Shown here piece after piece: positions 10,882 through 23,304 of a DNA stretch of 64,000 nt. Every line of letters begins with the position of its first letter. Position 1 is the stretch's first letter. The notes beneath the pieces were generated by a model. The model worked only from the letters and a program-made list of their open reading frames with translations. It ran no database searches and was not told the origin of the DNA. Position numbers and translations under genes: made by a program. Source of the DNA: Macrothele yani. Its lineage: Eukaryota; Arthropoda; Arachnida; Araneae; Macrothelidae. The DNA lies in contig CM077011.1 in the NCBI GenBank assembly GCA_039090855.1, positions 16,183,001 to 16,247,000 on the forward strand, read 5' to 3'.

Positions 10882-12165
10882 GGCAGATGTTTTTCCCTTA
10901 CAGAATGTGGAGACATGCTTCTATGTTGCTCTGCTGAAGTCATGCAGTGATTTCATCTCCTTAAAGTATTGCTAGTTGTCTAACCTATGCCACAGCAAAG
11001 GAAATGCTTCTTGTGTAGTGGCGTTTTGCTTCTTTCCACTGAGGGAGATGACAAGATTCCAAAGTCCATGCATATCTTGAGGAGGCAAGATATATTAGGA
11101 TCGCTTCCCCATCTGATGGAGATTTTGCTCAGTCACTCAAACCACTAAACAGAACAGAAAATGGAAAAACACTTTGCATATTTAGTGTGGGTTCCTTGCT
11201 TAGTTTGCAAATCTGTAAACTTGCTGTACACTTACCAAGACCAAACAGATGAAATGGAACAGAATGATATAGCCAGGGCATTTGTATCTTGAACTGTAAC
11301 AACAAATAGGCAAAGTATCTTTAAAATATTCTGTTTGTAATATCTATTTGATAAGGGCTATGTTTTAGGTTATTTGATTTGTGCTTTTCAATTTGTCATG
11401 GTGAAGTATGAATTAAAACCTCTTAAACACGCTTTTTCTTTTATAGCAGTGACATCATCTGTCATGAAAACTTTCAAAATACCAATATGCTAAATACAGT
11501 GAACCCAAGTTATACGTTTTTCTAGGGGATAGCTTTAAAAATGTGTAAATGTAAAGGATGTGTAAACTATTGTAAAATTTTGAGTGCCTGCAAATAGGTG
11601 GGGTCCCTTGTAATTTTAGATTGCAGCCCCAGGTCTTGCATTTTCAAAGGGCCCCAGAATTATTCCGGATGCTTGATTTATTGGCAGAGTTCTAGTTTCT
11701 TTTCCTTTTTGTTTTGCAGATAGCACAGCAAAACTATAAGAAATTGCCTTGTGAAATTTTTTTTTCTATTGGGCGTGTGCAAAGTTAATAGATGCAAATT
11801 GCAATCAGTTCAGTGATTGGTATGTTATTTGTTGTGTTCTCTTCCTTTCTTAGTTGCCTACAAAAACAGGTAGAACTTATGCACACACCCAATATTTCTT
11901 TCCCCCCTTTTTTTAGGAGACCACAAAAAGTATAGTCGCCCAGTCCATTCTCAAAGCTTTTGAAAGCATTGCAGATGCTTTGTACACATCTGTAATTGGG
12001 GCAAATTTTCATTCATTAAGAAGTTGTTTGAATCGTGATATTTGAACTATAAATGATTTCATCCACTACTTTGCTATAATTTCAACAAGCTGAATCCTCG
12101 GGCAGGGGTAAAGCCGAGCTGAACTGGTGTCAATTTTTCAACCACCCATTTTTACATAACACTGA
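10882..12165. other. Unassigned spacer
   Basis: No coding exon, inverted repeat or known repeat family is recognised in this AT-rich stretch. Confidence 0.4.
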
Positions 12166-12169
12166 TTCG

Positions 12170-12890
12170 TCCATGGATCATGGGATACACACTTCAATAT
12201 GGCGGAGATATTTTTATGGCTTCCTCATAATTTTTTGGGAATGCTTTCTCCTATGTCTTTTTATTTGGCTACCTAAGTGAAATCCTAGATGTGTCACTAA
12301 TACCCTCCTCCCCTCATGTCTCCTTAAATAGGCTGTGGTACCATACACTTTGTTACTGGATATAGCACACAAAACATTAACCTTTGGGGAATCCCACACG
12401 TTTTCAGTTCCCCATATGCAAATGTTATGTTTGTTGACTTTCCCACTAATGTGGAATGTCAATTTGTCGGTGAAAATTAAATGCTCATGGAAACCATCTC
12501 CAAAATGCTCCTGCATTTCTGTACAGATATCATGATGTGTGGTTCTGGCATTGTCACTTAGACTTTGCAATTACTGCAGTTTGTAGGGAGTCATTTTCAG
12601 CTGCTTCTTCAAAATTTTCCAATCATTTGTGGAATTCGTAACTGCGATCACTGAGAAGGTCCTTGAGTTGCGAAGGGCACTGACACACTCCACTGGCTCA
12701 TTAGATACACATGGTCACCCTGGACTTATACACAAACATCCTGTTGTTTTATAATTCATGTGCCAGTCATAGATGGATTGTCTATTGTGGTATTTTTTTG
12801 AAACACGTTTTAAAACAACATTGCTCAACAGTAATAGAATTTGTTTTGCTTAATTCAAGCTGACACAATGCCTTCTCCACAGCATTTGCA
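12170..12890 (-). pseudogene. Mariner-like transposase fragment
   Basis: On the minus strand, 12890 to about 12790 encodes an N-terminal block (VEKALCQLELSKTNSITVEQ). Positions 12570-12214 encode MQEHFGDGFHEHLIFTDKLTFHISGKVNKHNICIWGTEN and SPKVNVLCAISSNKVYG. The second block is the region around the first catalytic Asp (here IFTDKLTFH, family pattern IFSDEATFH) of a mariner-type transposase. The catalytic triad is incomplete and there are stops between blocks, so the copy is dead. The RTE at 12945 inserted beside it. Confidence 0.75.
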
Positions 12891-12944
12891 GCCATCTTGC
12901 CTGACTAATCATGTGGCAGTGAAAACATGCAATCTTTTAGTGAT

Positions 12945-15900
12945 CATCATTGTCAACCATTATCAATCCACTGCTGGACGAAGGTCTCCTCAAGTTTCCT
13001 CCACAACGGTCTGTTTTGTGCCAGTCTCTTCCATGTCACTCCCGCATACTTTCGAATTTCATCCACCCATCTCCCATGTGGTCTTCTGGGTTTTTCCCTG
13101 TCCCTTGGAATCCAATCTAAAATTTTGACTGTCCATCGATGGTCTGTCCTTCTGGCAGTATAGTATGTCCAGCCCATTGCCATTTCAGAGATTTAAATCT
13201 GATCATGATGTCTTCCACTCTTGTCATTTTTCGGATCCACGAGTTCCTCTTCTTATCTCTCCTGGTTACACCAAGCATGCACCTCTCCATGGTACTTTGA
13301 GTTGTCTGCAGCCTTTGTATGTCTCTTTTAGTTAAGGTCCACGTCTATGCACCATACGTAAGCACTGGAAGGATGCACTGATCAAACACTTTTCTTTTAA
13401 GACATAATGGCATATTGCTCTTGAAAATTATGCAGTTTCTTCCAAAAGCTCTCCAGGCAAGTTTTGTATGCCGATTAATTTCTTCATCAATGTGACCCTC
13501 ACTTGATATCTGCTGTCCAAGATAAATGTATGTGTCTGTTACCTCCAGCTTTTCTCCATCAATCGATAAATCTTCATTTCTTGTAAAAGCATTGAACATC
13601 ACTTTTGTCTTCTGAAAGTTCATTTTTAATCCCACTTCTTTACTCTTGTCAGCAAGTTCCTGGATCATACTCTGCAGCTCTGATGGGGTAGTTGCAAAAA
13701 TGACTACGTCATCAGCAAAATGAAGGTGGGTTAGATAATCTCCATTAATCTTTATCCCAATTGTTTTCCCAGTTCAGTGATTGAAAGACATTTTCCAATG
13801 TGGCATTAAAGAGCTTGGGAGATATGGTGTCACCATGTCTCACTCCCTTTCCAATTTTTATGTGTGTTGTATTTTCAAACAGCCGAATCTTTGCACTTGC
13901 ATTTTCATAGATGTTATTAATAATAATAATGTATGCATCTTCAATACTGCAGGATTTCAGAGCCATTGTAACTGCTGTTTCACCGAATCAAAGGCTTTTT
14001 CATAATCGATAAAAGCCATGCACAATGGAAGTTCATATTCCCTCGCTCTTTCAATTAGTTCTCACAATACGTGGATATGATCTATTGTGCTGTAGCCACT
14101 CCTGAATCCAGCTTGTTCTCTCGGTTGAGCCATGTCCTGTGTTACCTTCAAATGGTGTGAAAGAACTTTAGTGAAGATTTTATAAACCACTTATAGGAGG
14201 CTGATAGGTCTGTAGTTTCTGAGATCCTCAATGTCACCTTTTTTATGTAGCAGGATCATTGTAGCGTTGTTCCAATCCTCAGGAATCTTCCCTTCATTAA
14301 GGCATCGAGTGAAAATTTGGGCGAGTACTGTTTCGATTTCTCCACTTGCTTCTTGTATGATGTCTACAGTAATTCCATCTTCTCCTGGAGCTTTTCCCTT
14401 CTTCATGTTCTTGATTGCATGTGCAACTTCTGCTGGGAGTACTGGAAGAACTCTGCTACTGGTACCTTTCATGATGTCTGGAGTACATTCATCATCCCTT
14501 TCATATAATTTGGAGTAGAAATCTTTCACTCTTGTCAAAATTTTGCCTCTATTTCTTGTTACAGAACCACCTTCTTTTCTCATTGCTATAATCTGTTTTC
14601 TTCTCTTACTGAGATGTCCCTTTGCTATCTTTAGGCTTTGGTTGTTTTCAAATGCTTTCCTCACTAGTTCACAGTTGAATTTCCTTACGTCTTCAATGAT
14701 ACTTTTTCGGACTGTCTTGCATAGCTCTATATATTCCACTTTGGAAGTCACATCTTCTTTAGTTGTCCTGATCTCTTCTTTTTTGCATCAATATTTTGGT
14801 TTTTCCTGATAATTTGTTCACACGCAACTTGTTCTTAGACCCAGCTAATTTTGTTGCTGTTTCCATAAGAGCTTTGGTTACTTTTCTGTTATCTTCAGAA
14901 ATATCCACTTCTTCTGATGTTAGGCCTAAAGCAGAGAATCTGTTCTTCAGTTCCAACTTGAAGGTATTATGGTGTTTTTTAAGGTTGGTTATGTCAATAC
15001 ATTTTGTTTGTCTTATGAGCTTGTCACTTTCGAGTTTAGTGTTGAGGTGCATCTTACATCTCACCAATCTATGGTCACTACCTGTGTTGAACTTGTTTAG
15101 CACACTGCAGTCTTCTATGACGAATTTTTTGTTACACATAATAAAACCAATTTCACTTGTCCCATTTGGATGTCCCCATGTCCATTTCCTGTGTGGCTTT
15201 TTCGTGAAAAAGGAGTTCAAGATCAAAAACCCTTCTGTCTCTGCAAACTCAATGAGAGTATTTCCACGCTGGTTTCTGTTGCCGTGACCAAATTTACCTA
15301 CTGAAGTTTCATTCTGTTGCCGTTGCCCTATTTTTGCATTGAAATCTCCCATAATTATTTTCAAGTGCTGCTTACCTTTATTATTTAGATCACGAATTTC
15401 CTCATAAAATTTTTCAATTTCTTCTTCAGGATGACTTGTGGTGGGTGCATAAGTTTGAATAATCTGAGCCTTGTATCTTCTCGAGAGTTGGATAACGAGT
15501 CGTGCAGCTGTGTCAGAGGAACTTTCAATCAACTTCTACAACTTTATCCTTCAGTTTCTTCTTTATTATAAATCCAACACCACTAGTTCTGCCATTATCT
15601 GTCCCACAATAGTAGAAGAGATGTCCACTTTTCAGTTCAATGAGATCTTCTCCTTTTCTCCTTACCTCACTTAGGCCGATGATGTTCCACTTGATCCTTT
15701 GTAGTTCCTCTTTCAATTCAAGAAGCCGTGAATCAGAAGATATTGTGCGTACATTATATGTAGCCAAGGTCAGCATCAGATGGCAGCCTAGTCCGGTCCT
15801 CCGGGGATTATTAGCACCCTCTGCCTTCATGTCACACTGGCAGCTGCCTTGGCCAGGTACATTCCAGCTGCCAGAGACTGAGGGCCAAGATTTAAGTTGT

Positions 15901-16114
15901 GGTCATTTTGGAATGGTTTGGCCATAACTCACCACGCTGGCCAAGCGGGTTGGTGAGTGTGGGATAGCATTTCCTCTAATCCCGATGGTATAGTTATACC
16001 GCTATTGGCGGTCGTCAGAGCCCCTTTAGTAGGCACAGATGCACCACGAAAAGGCGGGGTTAACATTTGTCAAATAGAGGCTGTGATGTTACGCATCACT
16101 TGACCTTACATCCC
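12945..16114 (-). pseudogene. Near full-length RTE retrotransposon, inactive
   Basis: The element reads on the minus strand from about 16114 and ends in a CATCAT-type tail at 12945. An 11-bp duplication, CTTTTAGTGAT, flanks it (12934-12944 and 16115-16125). The protein starts near 15830 with an AP endonuclease (LATYNVRT, GLSEVRRKGE, QTYAPT, MGDFNAKIG, GSDHRLVRC), followed by a reverse transcriptase (NYRPISLL, YEKAFDS, HFADDVVIF near 13715) and the conserved RTE C-terminus. A 4-nt TTGA duplication near 15530 and further shifts near 14755, 14190, 13970, 13740, 13340 and 13180 break the frame. The sequence upstream of 15830 is a probable 5' UTR. Confidence 0.92.
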
Positions 16115-16125
16115 CTTTTAGTGAT

Positions 16126-17113
16126 GCCATCTATAAAATAAAATCATTACTGTTGGTGATAGAATGATGCATCATGTGTGTCAGTATTTGGTTTTATAAA
16201 ATGTTGAAACTGTCCATTTCATTTGTAATTACCCTGTATATTGGAAGCATATGCTCCCTCAAAAAAAAAAAAAAAAAAAAAGAAAGTTTGTTGGTACAAA
16301 CAGGGTTTTTTATTTTTATTTTTTTTGATTGGAGGTCAGTGGCGGCTCGTGGTTGGAAAAATAGGTGAAGAGGTACAAGAGCAGTATGAAAAGATATCTA
16401 CTGTCTACAATGAAAATCCCTAAATGAGGACTTACCTATTTTTAGCACGTCAAATATGTACATAATGTAATTTTTGTAGTACCCACTGCACCTTAAATAT
16501 TTTTATGTATCACTTAGTTTTAAAAAATATGAACTAATAAAATATGATAAATTAGAATTTCCAATATTGTTTTAAATAAATTCCAGCTATGCAAATTAGA
16601 AATCCAGAAAAAAAAACCCAATAAAACTAAAAAAAAAAAAAAAACCCAAGTGGGCTGGGTTTTTCAAAAAGACCCAGGTTTTCTCAAACCCTGGCTACTG
16701 GTGCTACATTTGTCATTCAGATGAAGCAGAAAGTCTTCAAACCTCTTCAGCAACAGTGGCAACACAGTTCTCAAAACATGGCCACACTTTTTCACATTAG
16801 TCTCCACACCTTCAATTAATTCAGTCATAATAAGCAACTCAGAGTAATGCTAATCTTGATCAGGTTAGAACTTTCAACTTTTTAATTTAGTAAACAAATT
16901 TTTAAGAATGCAAAGTGCATTATGATTTTTTAGGAATTATTAATTAATCTGATAACAGGTAGATGAAACAAAAAATATTGTGAAATAACAAACTGAAACA
17001 GCATAGGTTATTCGTGGACACTACCAAGAAACAGCTTAGTTTAATTATTTCTTATTCTTGTCTTTTTGTTTGCAATATTTTAATGCACTCATGTAGTGTT
17101 TTTCTCTTTGCAG
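16126..17113. other. Probable intron upstream of the terminal exon
   Basis: This is an AT-rich stretch with poly-A and poly-T runs at about 16261, 16313 and 16630 and no coding frame. It ends in a pyrimidine-rich tract and CAG at 17111-17113, a good 3' splice site for the exon at 17114. Near 16333 a CAGTGGCGGCTCG sequence resembles hAT-type termini, but no matching partner end was found. Confidence 0.5.
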
Positions 17114-18235
17114 GAAATCTTTACCTTGATGAAACCTGGTGCTGTAGTCCTTTTTATTGACAATGCTGGAGGAGGATTTTATGAACTAGTATCAAAGGCT
17201 GCCAGAGATTGTGGATTGGTTAATCATTCTAAAGTTTTCCGTGCCCTGAAGTATGAAAATGAGGTTTATAAGCGCAAAATGTTTGGATTTTTTAGTTTGT
17301 CCTCCACTACTGTTGCAGTACAGATGTGGAGAAAACCACCCTTAAATGGACCCAAAACTTTGCTTCTGACAAATGTGGAATGGTCAAATATCATGAAGGA
17401 AAATGACCGAAATATCCAGAAAAAGCAGCGAAACAGGAGAAGGAAAAATAGAAATTCTAAAAACTGCACTTCAGCTGTAGTCTCCAATGGCAATCAGAAG
17501 TTAAATGAAAGTTCAGCAGCATTAAAGGCAGTGAACTCTGAAAATGAGTTTGTAATGAAAACAACTAGTCATACTACTAATAATTCACATAATCAGACTT
17601 CAGTTTTGAAGACCAAAGATCCATATGCTGTTACACAAATGAGGGAGGTTCAGGCTTTTTCGTCAGAAGCCACACATAACCCTGTGAGCAGTTTACACAG
17701 TCAAACTCACAATTCAGCTAGATTAAAGAAAACTTCAGAAGCTGAGTTTGTAATAAAAACAACTTGCCATGCTGCTAATAATTTACGTAATCAGACTTCA
17801 GTTTTGAATACAAAAGATTCACTTATTGTTACACAAATGAGGAAGGATCAGGCTTTTTCATCAGAAGCCACACATAATCCTGTGAACAGTTTAGGTAATC
17901 ATACTCTAGTGTCAAAAACCACAGATTTGCCCACTGTTTCACAGGTAAGGAAGAGGCCTCATGCTGTAGCATCAGAAGCAAAAAATGATCAAAACATTTC
18001 TAGAAAATCTAGTTTGAATGAAGTAAGCATTAGCAACTTGGGTAAAGGATATAAGAGCGGTGGTTGCCATATCTCCGGAGTTTCACAAAACCAAACTGTG
18101 TGCAGTACATCAAATGCAGATTCAAAAGATTTTGGTATTCATCATGATTTTTCTGGAAGTGATTCACCTTCACGTGCAGCTCTCAGACCAAAAAACAAAA
18201 ATAAGGAAACCACTGGATGCTGCATTTTTTTGTAA
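17114..18235 (+). CDS. Terminal exon of a methyltransferase-like gene with C-terminal CaaX box
   Basis: This exon opens in phase 0 after TTTGCAG and encodes 373 residues to TAA. Residues 1-75 (LMKPGAVVLFIDNAGGG, then VFRALKYENEVYKRKMFGF and TTVAVQMWRKP) look like the last strands of a class I SAM-dependent methyltransferase fold. Residues 96-117 are strongly basic (KKQRNRRRKNR), a possible nuclear signal. Residues 145-194 and 211-260 are two copies of one unit (EFV-KTT, NQTSVL-TKD, AFSSEATHNPV), with a weaker third copy to about 294. The tail RPKNKNKETTGCCIFL ends in Cys-Ile-Phe-Leu, a CaaX box whose final Leu favours geranylgeranylation in known proteins, preceded by a second Cys and a basic run. 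Upstream exons are not in the window. The family and methylation substrate are unknown to me. Coding status is well supported; function is inferred. Confidence 0.75.
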   Translation, partial: EIFTLMKPGAVVLFIDNAGGGFYELVSKAARDCGLVNHSKVFRALKYENEVYKRKMFGFFSLSSTTVAVQMWRKPPLNGPKTLLLTNVEWSNIMKENDRNIQKKQRNRRRKNRNSKNCTSAVVSNGNQKLNESSAALKAVNSENEFVMKTTSHTTNNSHNQTSVLKTKDPYAVTQMREVQAFSSEATHNPVSSLHSQTHNSARLKKTSEAEFVIKTTCHAANNLRNQTSVLNTKDSLIVTQMRKDQAFSSEATHNPVNSLGNHTLVSKTTDLPTVSQVRKRPHAVASEAKNDQNISRKSSLNEVSISNLGKGYKSGGCHISGVSQNQTVCSTSNADSKDFGIHHDFSGSDSPSRAALRPKNKNKETTGCCIFL

Positions 18236-18438
18236 AAGAAATGCATTTATACTATTTTACTTCTGATCACTGTTTATTTTATAAACAGAATGCTTGGATT
18301 TGTTTCTTTTTTAGCAGTATTTCTGCTTTTCTGTGCCTTACAATGTGATCCAAGTCTCAGATTAATTAGATTTTCGTGGCTTGATATATAGTGCAATCAA
18401 AGAGACATGCAACTAACTTTTTTCTGAGACACCCATGA

Positions 18439-18444
18439 AATAAA
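18439..18444 (+). promoter_or_regulatory. Candidate poly(A) signal of the methyltransferase-like gene
   Basis: AATAAA lies about 200 nt after the stop codon. Further AATAAA hexamers occur at 18711 and 18834. Which one is used cannot be told from sequence alone. Use of the last would place the transcript end just before the foldback at 18850. Confidence 0.45.
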
Positions 18445-18849
18445 AGGTTATCTTTTGAGCACAAAATCCTTTATATGCAAAGCTGTGTAACGCTCTTTTT
18501 CCGTGCATAAAACTTTTTGTATTCATCTGTAGTTATGATAAACATATTAAAATAATCATTAAACTGGTTCTAGAAACACATGCCATTTGCCACTTGGTTC
18601 ATTCACAGTGCTTTTCTGTTGAATTGATGCTGATAAAGTACTGTACATTAAAATAGCTATTTAAAAATTTGAAGATTTAAAAACATGCTTAAAAACTGGA
18701 TTTTTCTGGTAATAAACTGTGCTTACTCTTCTCACTGTATTTCATTTTATAATTTTAAATGTTGGCATAATATATTGGTTCTGTAAGAAGTTTTTTTTGG
18801 AAATCGGAATGCACAGATTCTGTTTTTCAATGTAATAAAAAAACCGAAG

Positions 18850-19450
18850 TAATGTATTTTGGGTTGGGATATGGTAAGTTTATTCCACATATTTAACCTA
18901 TTTTAAACTCTTTGTATGTTATATGTCTCTAATTTTTTGCTCTTGTGTCTTCAAAATTTAAATATGTGGAAAAAAAGTGCATGTACTGATTCAGCGAATT
19001 CAATTTATACCTGTTGAAACTCTTATAAATGGCTCAATGATCTATTGCTTTGAGCATTGATGTTAGGCCTAATGTTCTAAAATGAAGTTGACTAAATGAA
19101 GTTAAGATAAAAAATAAATAAAAGATGTGATGTTGGTGACTAGAATTTTTTTCAAATATTCTGTTCACCAATGTAGTGTCTTCTTAATAGTCATGTTTTT
19201 GTTCAACTTAACTTTATTCAATCAACTTTCTCTTAGAAAACAAACACTCAAAATGATGGAACATTAAACCATTCCTTTTGCCAGAAGAGTTCCAACAGAT
19301 GTTCACCACATTCACTGAATCAGTTTAGTACATTTTTATTCCACATATTTTGAATAAATGTCAGGGGAAAATGGGAGTGGTACAACATAAGTTTAAAATA
19401 GGGTAACTATGTGGTGAAACTTACCATGTTTCAATCCAAAATATGTTATC
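18850..19450. repeat. Foldback (hairpin) repeat with arms of about 280 bp
   Basis: The left arm runs 18852 to about 19125 and the right arm about 19180 to 19447, in inverted order. Matched blocks include ATGGTAAGTTT..CACATA..ACCTATTTTAAACT at the outer end, AATATGTGGAA..AAACTGATTCAG in the middle and AAGTTGA-T-AATGAAGTTAAG near the centre. The centre is about 19140. Small gaps and mismatches show age. It is probably a MITE-like transposon. A transcript reading past the gene's poly(A) signals would contain a long double-stranded stem. Confidence 0.75.
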
Positions 19451-20253
19451 ATTGGTTCTGCCTAAAATATGATGTAGCTCCATTAGTTCCAAACAAAATT
19501 ATGGGACTGATAGGTTACCTCAGTACAAAAAACTAATTCGTGAAAACGTGCAAAAACAGGGAATTCTAGTTATCTGTTCATGTTTTCAAACAGTTGTTTT
19601 AGTGTACAATAATTTTGCTATATCAATTACAACCACCAAGAAAACACAGTAAGGAGAAAGAACAGAAGTTACAAAGAGAGAAGCACTGTAAACCAAATAG
19701 TAAGGATGGACTGTGTTTAGATATGGCTTAAGGAGTTAAACCACCACCAGAAATTTTTCTGATATAATTTTGAAGTTAAAAACACTGGCTCTTGGATTCT
19801 TGGTGAGCAAAAAAGAAAGGGGGTGAGAGAGACCACATTAATAGCTAAACATAAGTTACAAAATCAGCTTACATATTAATATATGCCATAGTAATAACAT
19901 TTCTAATTCGCCTGCTGTGTTCTAACTACATATGTATACATTAGTTTAGAAGCCTTCTGATAAATTAAAACTTACATTACTAAATGACCCCACCCTCCAA
20001 TCTAAAAACAATACTCCACTCACAATGGTAGGTGCTTTTCAAATTAGTTTTGTGATTATTTTAATATGTCTGTCTAAACTATTTAGCAATTTTATATGGT
20101 TTGCTGAAATTTAGCTGCCACAGAAAAGTTTAGTTTGGCTGGAAAATACAGCCAAGAAAGTTCTTTATTTGCAAAGTTGCACAACTTATTCCTGATTGAT
20201 GTGATAAACAAAAGCTTTTTCTTTTTCTGGCATGTACAAAAAGAGTCATGCAA

Positions 20254-20254
<1 letters not shown>
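19451..20254. other. Unassigned AT-rich spacer
   Basis: No gene or known repeat is recognised here. Confidence 0.4.

Positions 20255-20297
<43 letters not shown>
20255..20297. repeat. (TA)n microsatellite
   Basis: About 21 consecutive TA dinucleotides. It lies roughly 90 bp upstream of the 5' truncated RTE copy. Confidence 0.95.
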
Positions 20298-20300
<3 letters not shown>

Positions 20301-20385
20301 ATAAATGTTATGATTATATATATTGTATATGATGGTACTAATGCAATATGTGTAATCTAGAATCATAACATTTAGTACAGTGAAT

Positions 20386-23034
20386 GTTGGATTTATAATA
20401 AACAAGAAACTGAAGGATAAAGTGGTAGAAGTTGAAAGTTCCTCTGACAGAGCTGCACGACTCGTTATCCAACTATCGAGAAGATACCAAGCTCAGATTA
20501 TTCAAACTTATGCACCCACCACAAGTCATCCTGAAGAAGAAATTGAAGAATTTTATGAGGAAATTCGTCATCTAAATAATAAAGGTAAGCAGCACTTGAA
20601 GATAATTATGGGAGATTTCAATGCAAAAATAGGGCAACGGCAACAGAATGAAACTTCAGTAGGTAAATTCGGTCACGGCAACAGAAACCAGCGTGGAAAT
20701 ACTCTCGTTGAGTTTGCAGAGGCAGAAGGATTTTTCATCTTGAACTCCTTTTTCAAGAAAAAGCCACACAGGAAATGGACATGGAGACATCCAATTGGGA
20801 CGACAAGTGAAATTGATTTTATTATGTGTAACAAAAAATTCGTCATAGAAGACTGCAGTGTGCTGAACAAGTTCAACACAGGTAGTGACCATAGATTGGT
20901 GAGATGTAAGATGCACCTCAACACTAAACTGGAACGTGGCAAGCTCATAAGACAAACAAAATGTATTGACATAACCAACCTTAAAAAACACCATAATACT
21001 TTCAAGTTGGAACTGAAGAACAGATTCTCTGCTTTAGAAGGCCTAACATCGGAAGAAGTGGATATTTCGGAAGTTAACAGAAAAGTAACCAAAGCTCTAA
21101 TGGAAACAGCAACAAAATTAGCTGGGTCTAAGAACAAGTTGCACGTGAACAAATTATCAGGAAAAACCAAAATGTTGATGCAAAAAAGAAGAGAGATGAG
21201 GACAACTAAAGAAGATGTGACTTCCAAAGTGGAATATATAGAGCTATGCAAGACAACACGAAAAAGTATCACTGAAGACGTAAGGAAATTCAACTGTGAG
21301 CTAGTGAGGAAAGCAATTGAAAACAACCAAAGCCTTAAGATAGCAAAGGGACATCTCAGTAAGGGAAGAAAACAGATTATGGCTCTGAGAAAAGAAGATG
21401 GTTCTATAACAAGAAATAGAGGCGAAATTTTTGACAAGAGTGAAAGATTTCTACTCCAAATTATATGAAAGGGATGATACATGTACTCCAGACATCATGA
21501 AAGGTACCAGAGTTCTTCCAGTCCTCCCAGCAGAAGTTGCTCATGCAATCAAGAACATGAAGCGGGGGAAAGCTCCAGGAGAAGATGGAATTACTATAGA
21601 CATCATACAAGAAGCAAGTGGAGAAATTGAAACAGTACTCGCCCAAATTTTCACTCGATGCCTTAATGAAGGGAAGATTCCTGAGGATTGGAACAACGCT
21701 ACAATGATCCTGCTACATAAAAAAGGTGACATTGAGGATCTCAGGAACTACAGACCTATCAGCCTCCTATCAGTGGTTTATAAAATCTTCACTAAAGTTC
21801 TTTCACACCGCTTGAAGGTAACACTGGATATGGCTCAACCGAGAGAACAAGCTGGATTCAGGAGTGGCTACAGCACAATAGATCATATCCACGTACTGAG
21901 AGAACTAATTGAAAGAGCGAGGGAATATGAACTTCCATTGTGCATGGCTTTTATCGATTATGAAAAAGCCTTTGATTCGGTAAAACCATCAGCAGTTACC
22001 ACGGCTCTGAAATCCTGCGGTATTGAAGATGCATACATTAATATTATTAATAACATCTATGAAAATGCAAGTGCAAAGATTCGGCTGTTTGAAAATACAA
22101 CACACATAAAAATTGGAAAGGGAGTGAGACAAGGTGACACCATATCTCCGAAGCTCTTTAATGCCACATTGGAAAATGTCTTTCAATCACTGAACTGGGA
22201 AAACAAAGGGATAAAGATTAATGGAGATTATCTAACCCACCTTTGTTTTGCTGATGACGTAGTCATTTTTGCAACTACCCCATCAGAGCTGCAGAGTATG
22301 ATCCAGGAACTTGCTGACAAGAGTAAAGAAGTGGGATTAATAATGAACTTTCAGAAGACAAAAGTGATGTTCAATGCTTTTACAAGAAATGAAGATTTAT
22401 CGATTGATGGAGAAAAACTGGAGATAACAGATACATATGTTTATCTTGGACAGCAGATATCAAGTGAGGGTCACATTGATGAAGAAATTAATCGGCGTAC
22501 AAAACTTGCCTGGAGAGCTTTTGGAATAAACAGCATAATTTTCAAGAGCAATATGCCATTATGTCTTAAAAGAAAAGTGTTTGATCAATGCATCCTTCCA
22601 GTGCTTACGTATGGTGCAGAGACGTGGACCTTAACTAAAAGAGACATACAAAGGCTGCAGACAACTCAAAGAAGCATGGAGAGGTGCATGCTTGGTATAA
22701 CCAGGAGAGATAAGAAGAGGAACTCGTGGATCCGAAAAATGACGAGTGGAAGACATCATGATCAGAGTTAAATCCCTGAAATGGCAATGGGCTGGACATA
22801 CTGCCAGAAGGACAGACCATAGATGGACAGTCGAAATTTTAGATTGGATTCCAAGGGACAGGAAAAGACCCAGAAAAAGACCACATGGGAGATGGGTGGA
22901 TGAAATTCGTAAATATGCGGGAGTGACATGGAGGAGACTGGCACAAGACAGACCGTTGTGGAGGAAACTTGGGGAGACCTTCGTCCAGCAGTGGATTGAT
23001 AATGGTTGACAATGATGATGATGATGAATTATGA
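20386..23034 (+). pseudogene. 5' truncated RTE retrotransposon, two frameshifts
   Basis: The copy begins inside the endonuclease at VGFIINKKLKDK and runs to the C-terminal FVQQWIDNG and an ATGATGATG tail. Endonuclease motifs QTYAPT, MGDFNAKIG, EIDFIMC and GSDHRLVRC are present. The reverse transcriptase keeps NYRPISLLSV, FIDYEKAFDSV, GVRQGDTISPKLF and an intact FADD (near 22250). Compared with the sister copy at 12945-16114, one extra T at about 21428-21432 and a 2-nt loss near 22744 shift the frame. The N-terminal endonuclease residues are missing. It is younger and better preserved than its sister. No clear TSD was found. Confidence 0.92.
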
Positions 23035-23304
23035 ATGAATTACAAATGCAAATATCTGCTTTGCAAGCAACTTATTTTCTGTTAATTGTTAATATTTAAG
23101 CAATAGAATTAATTGTGTAAATTCCTCTAATGCTCAGAAATTGAATGTGATATGCAGTGAGTACCCTGCAAGTGATACTATTCAGGTAACTAATGTGTTT
23201 GTTACTTTCATTTAATATTACGTATATATCCCATTGATTGTTAAAATGTGAAAGATTTAAGATCATGAGAGCTGTAAACTGTTTCACATGTTGTGATCTA
23301 AAAT

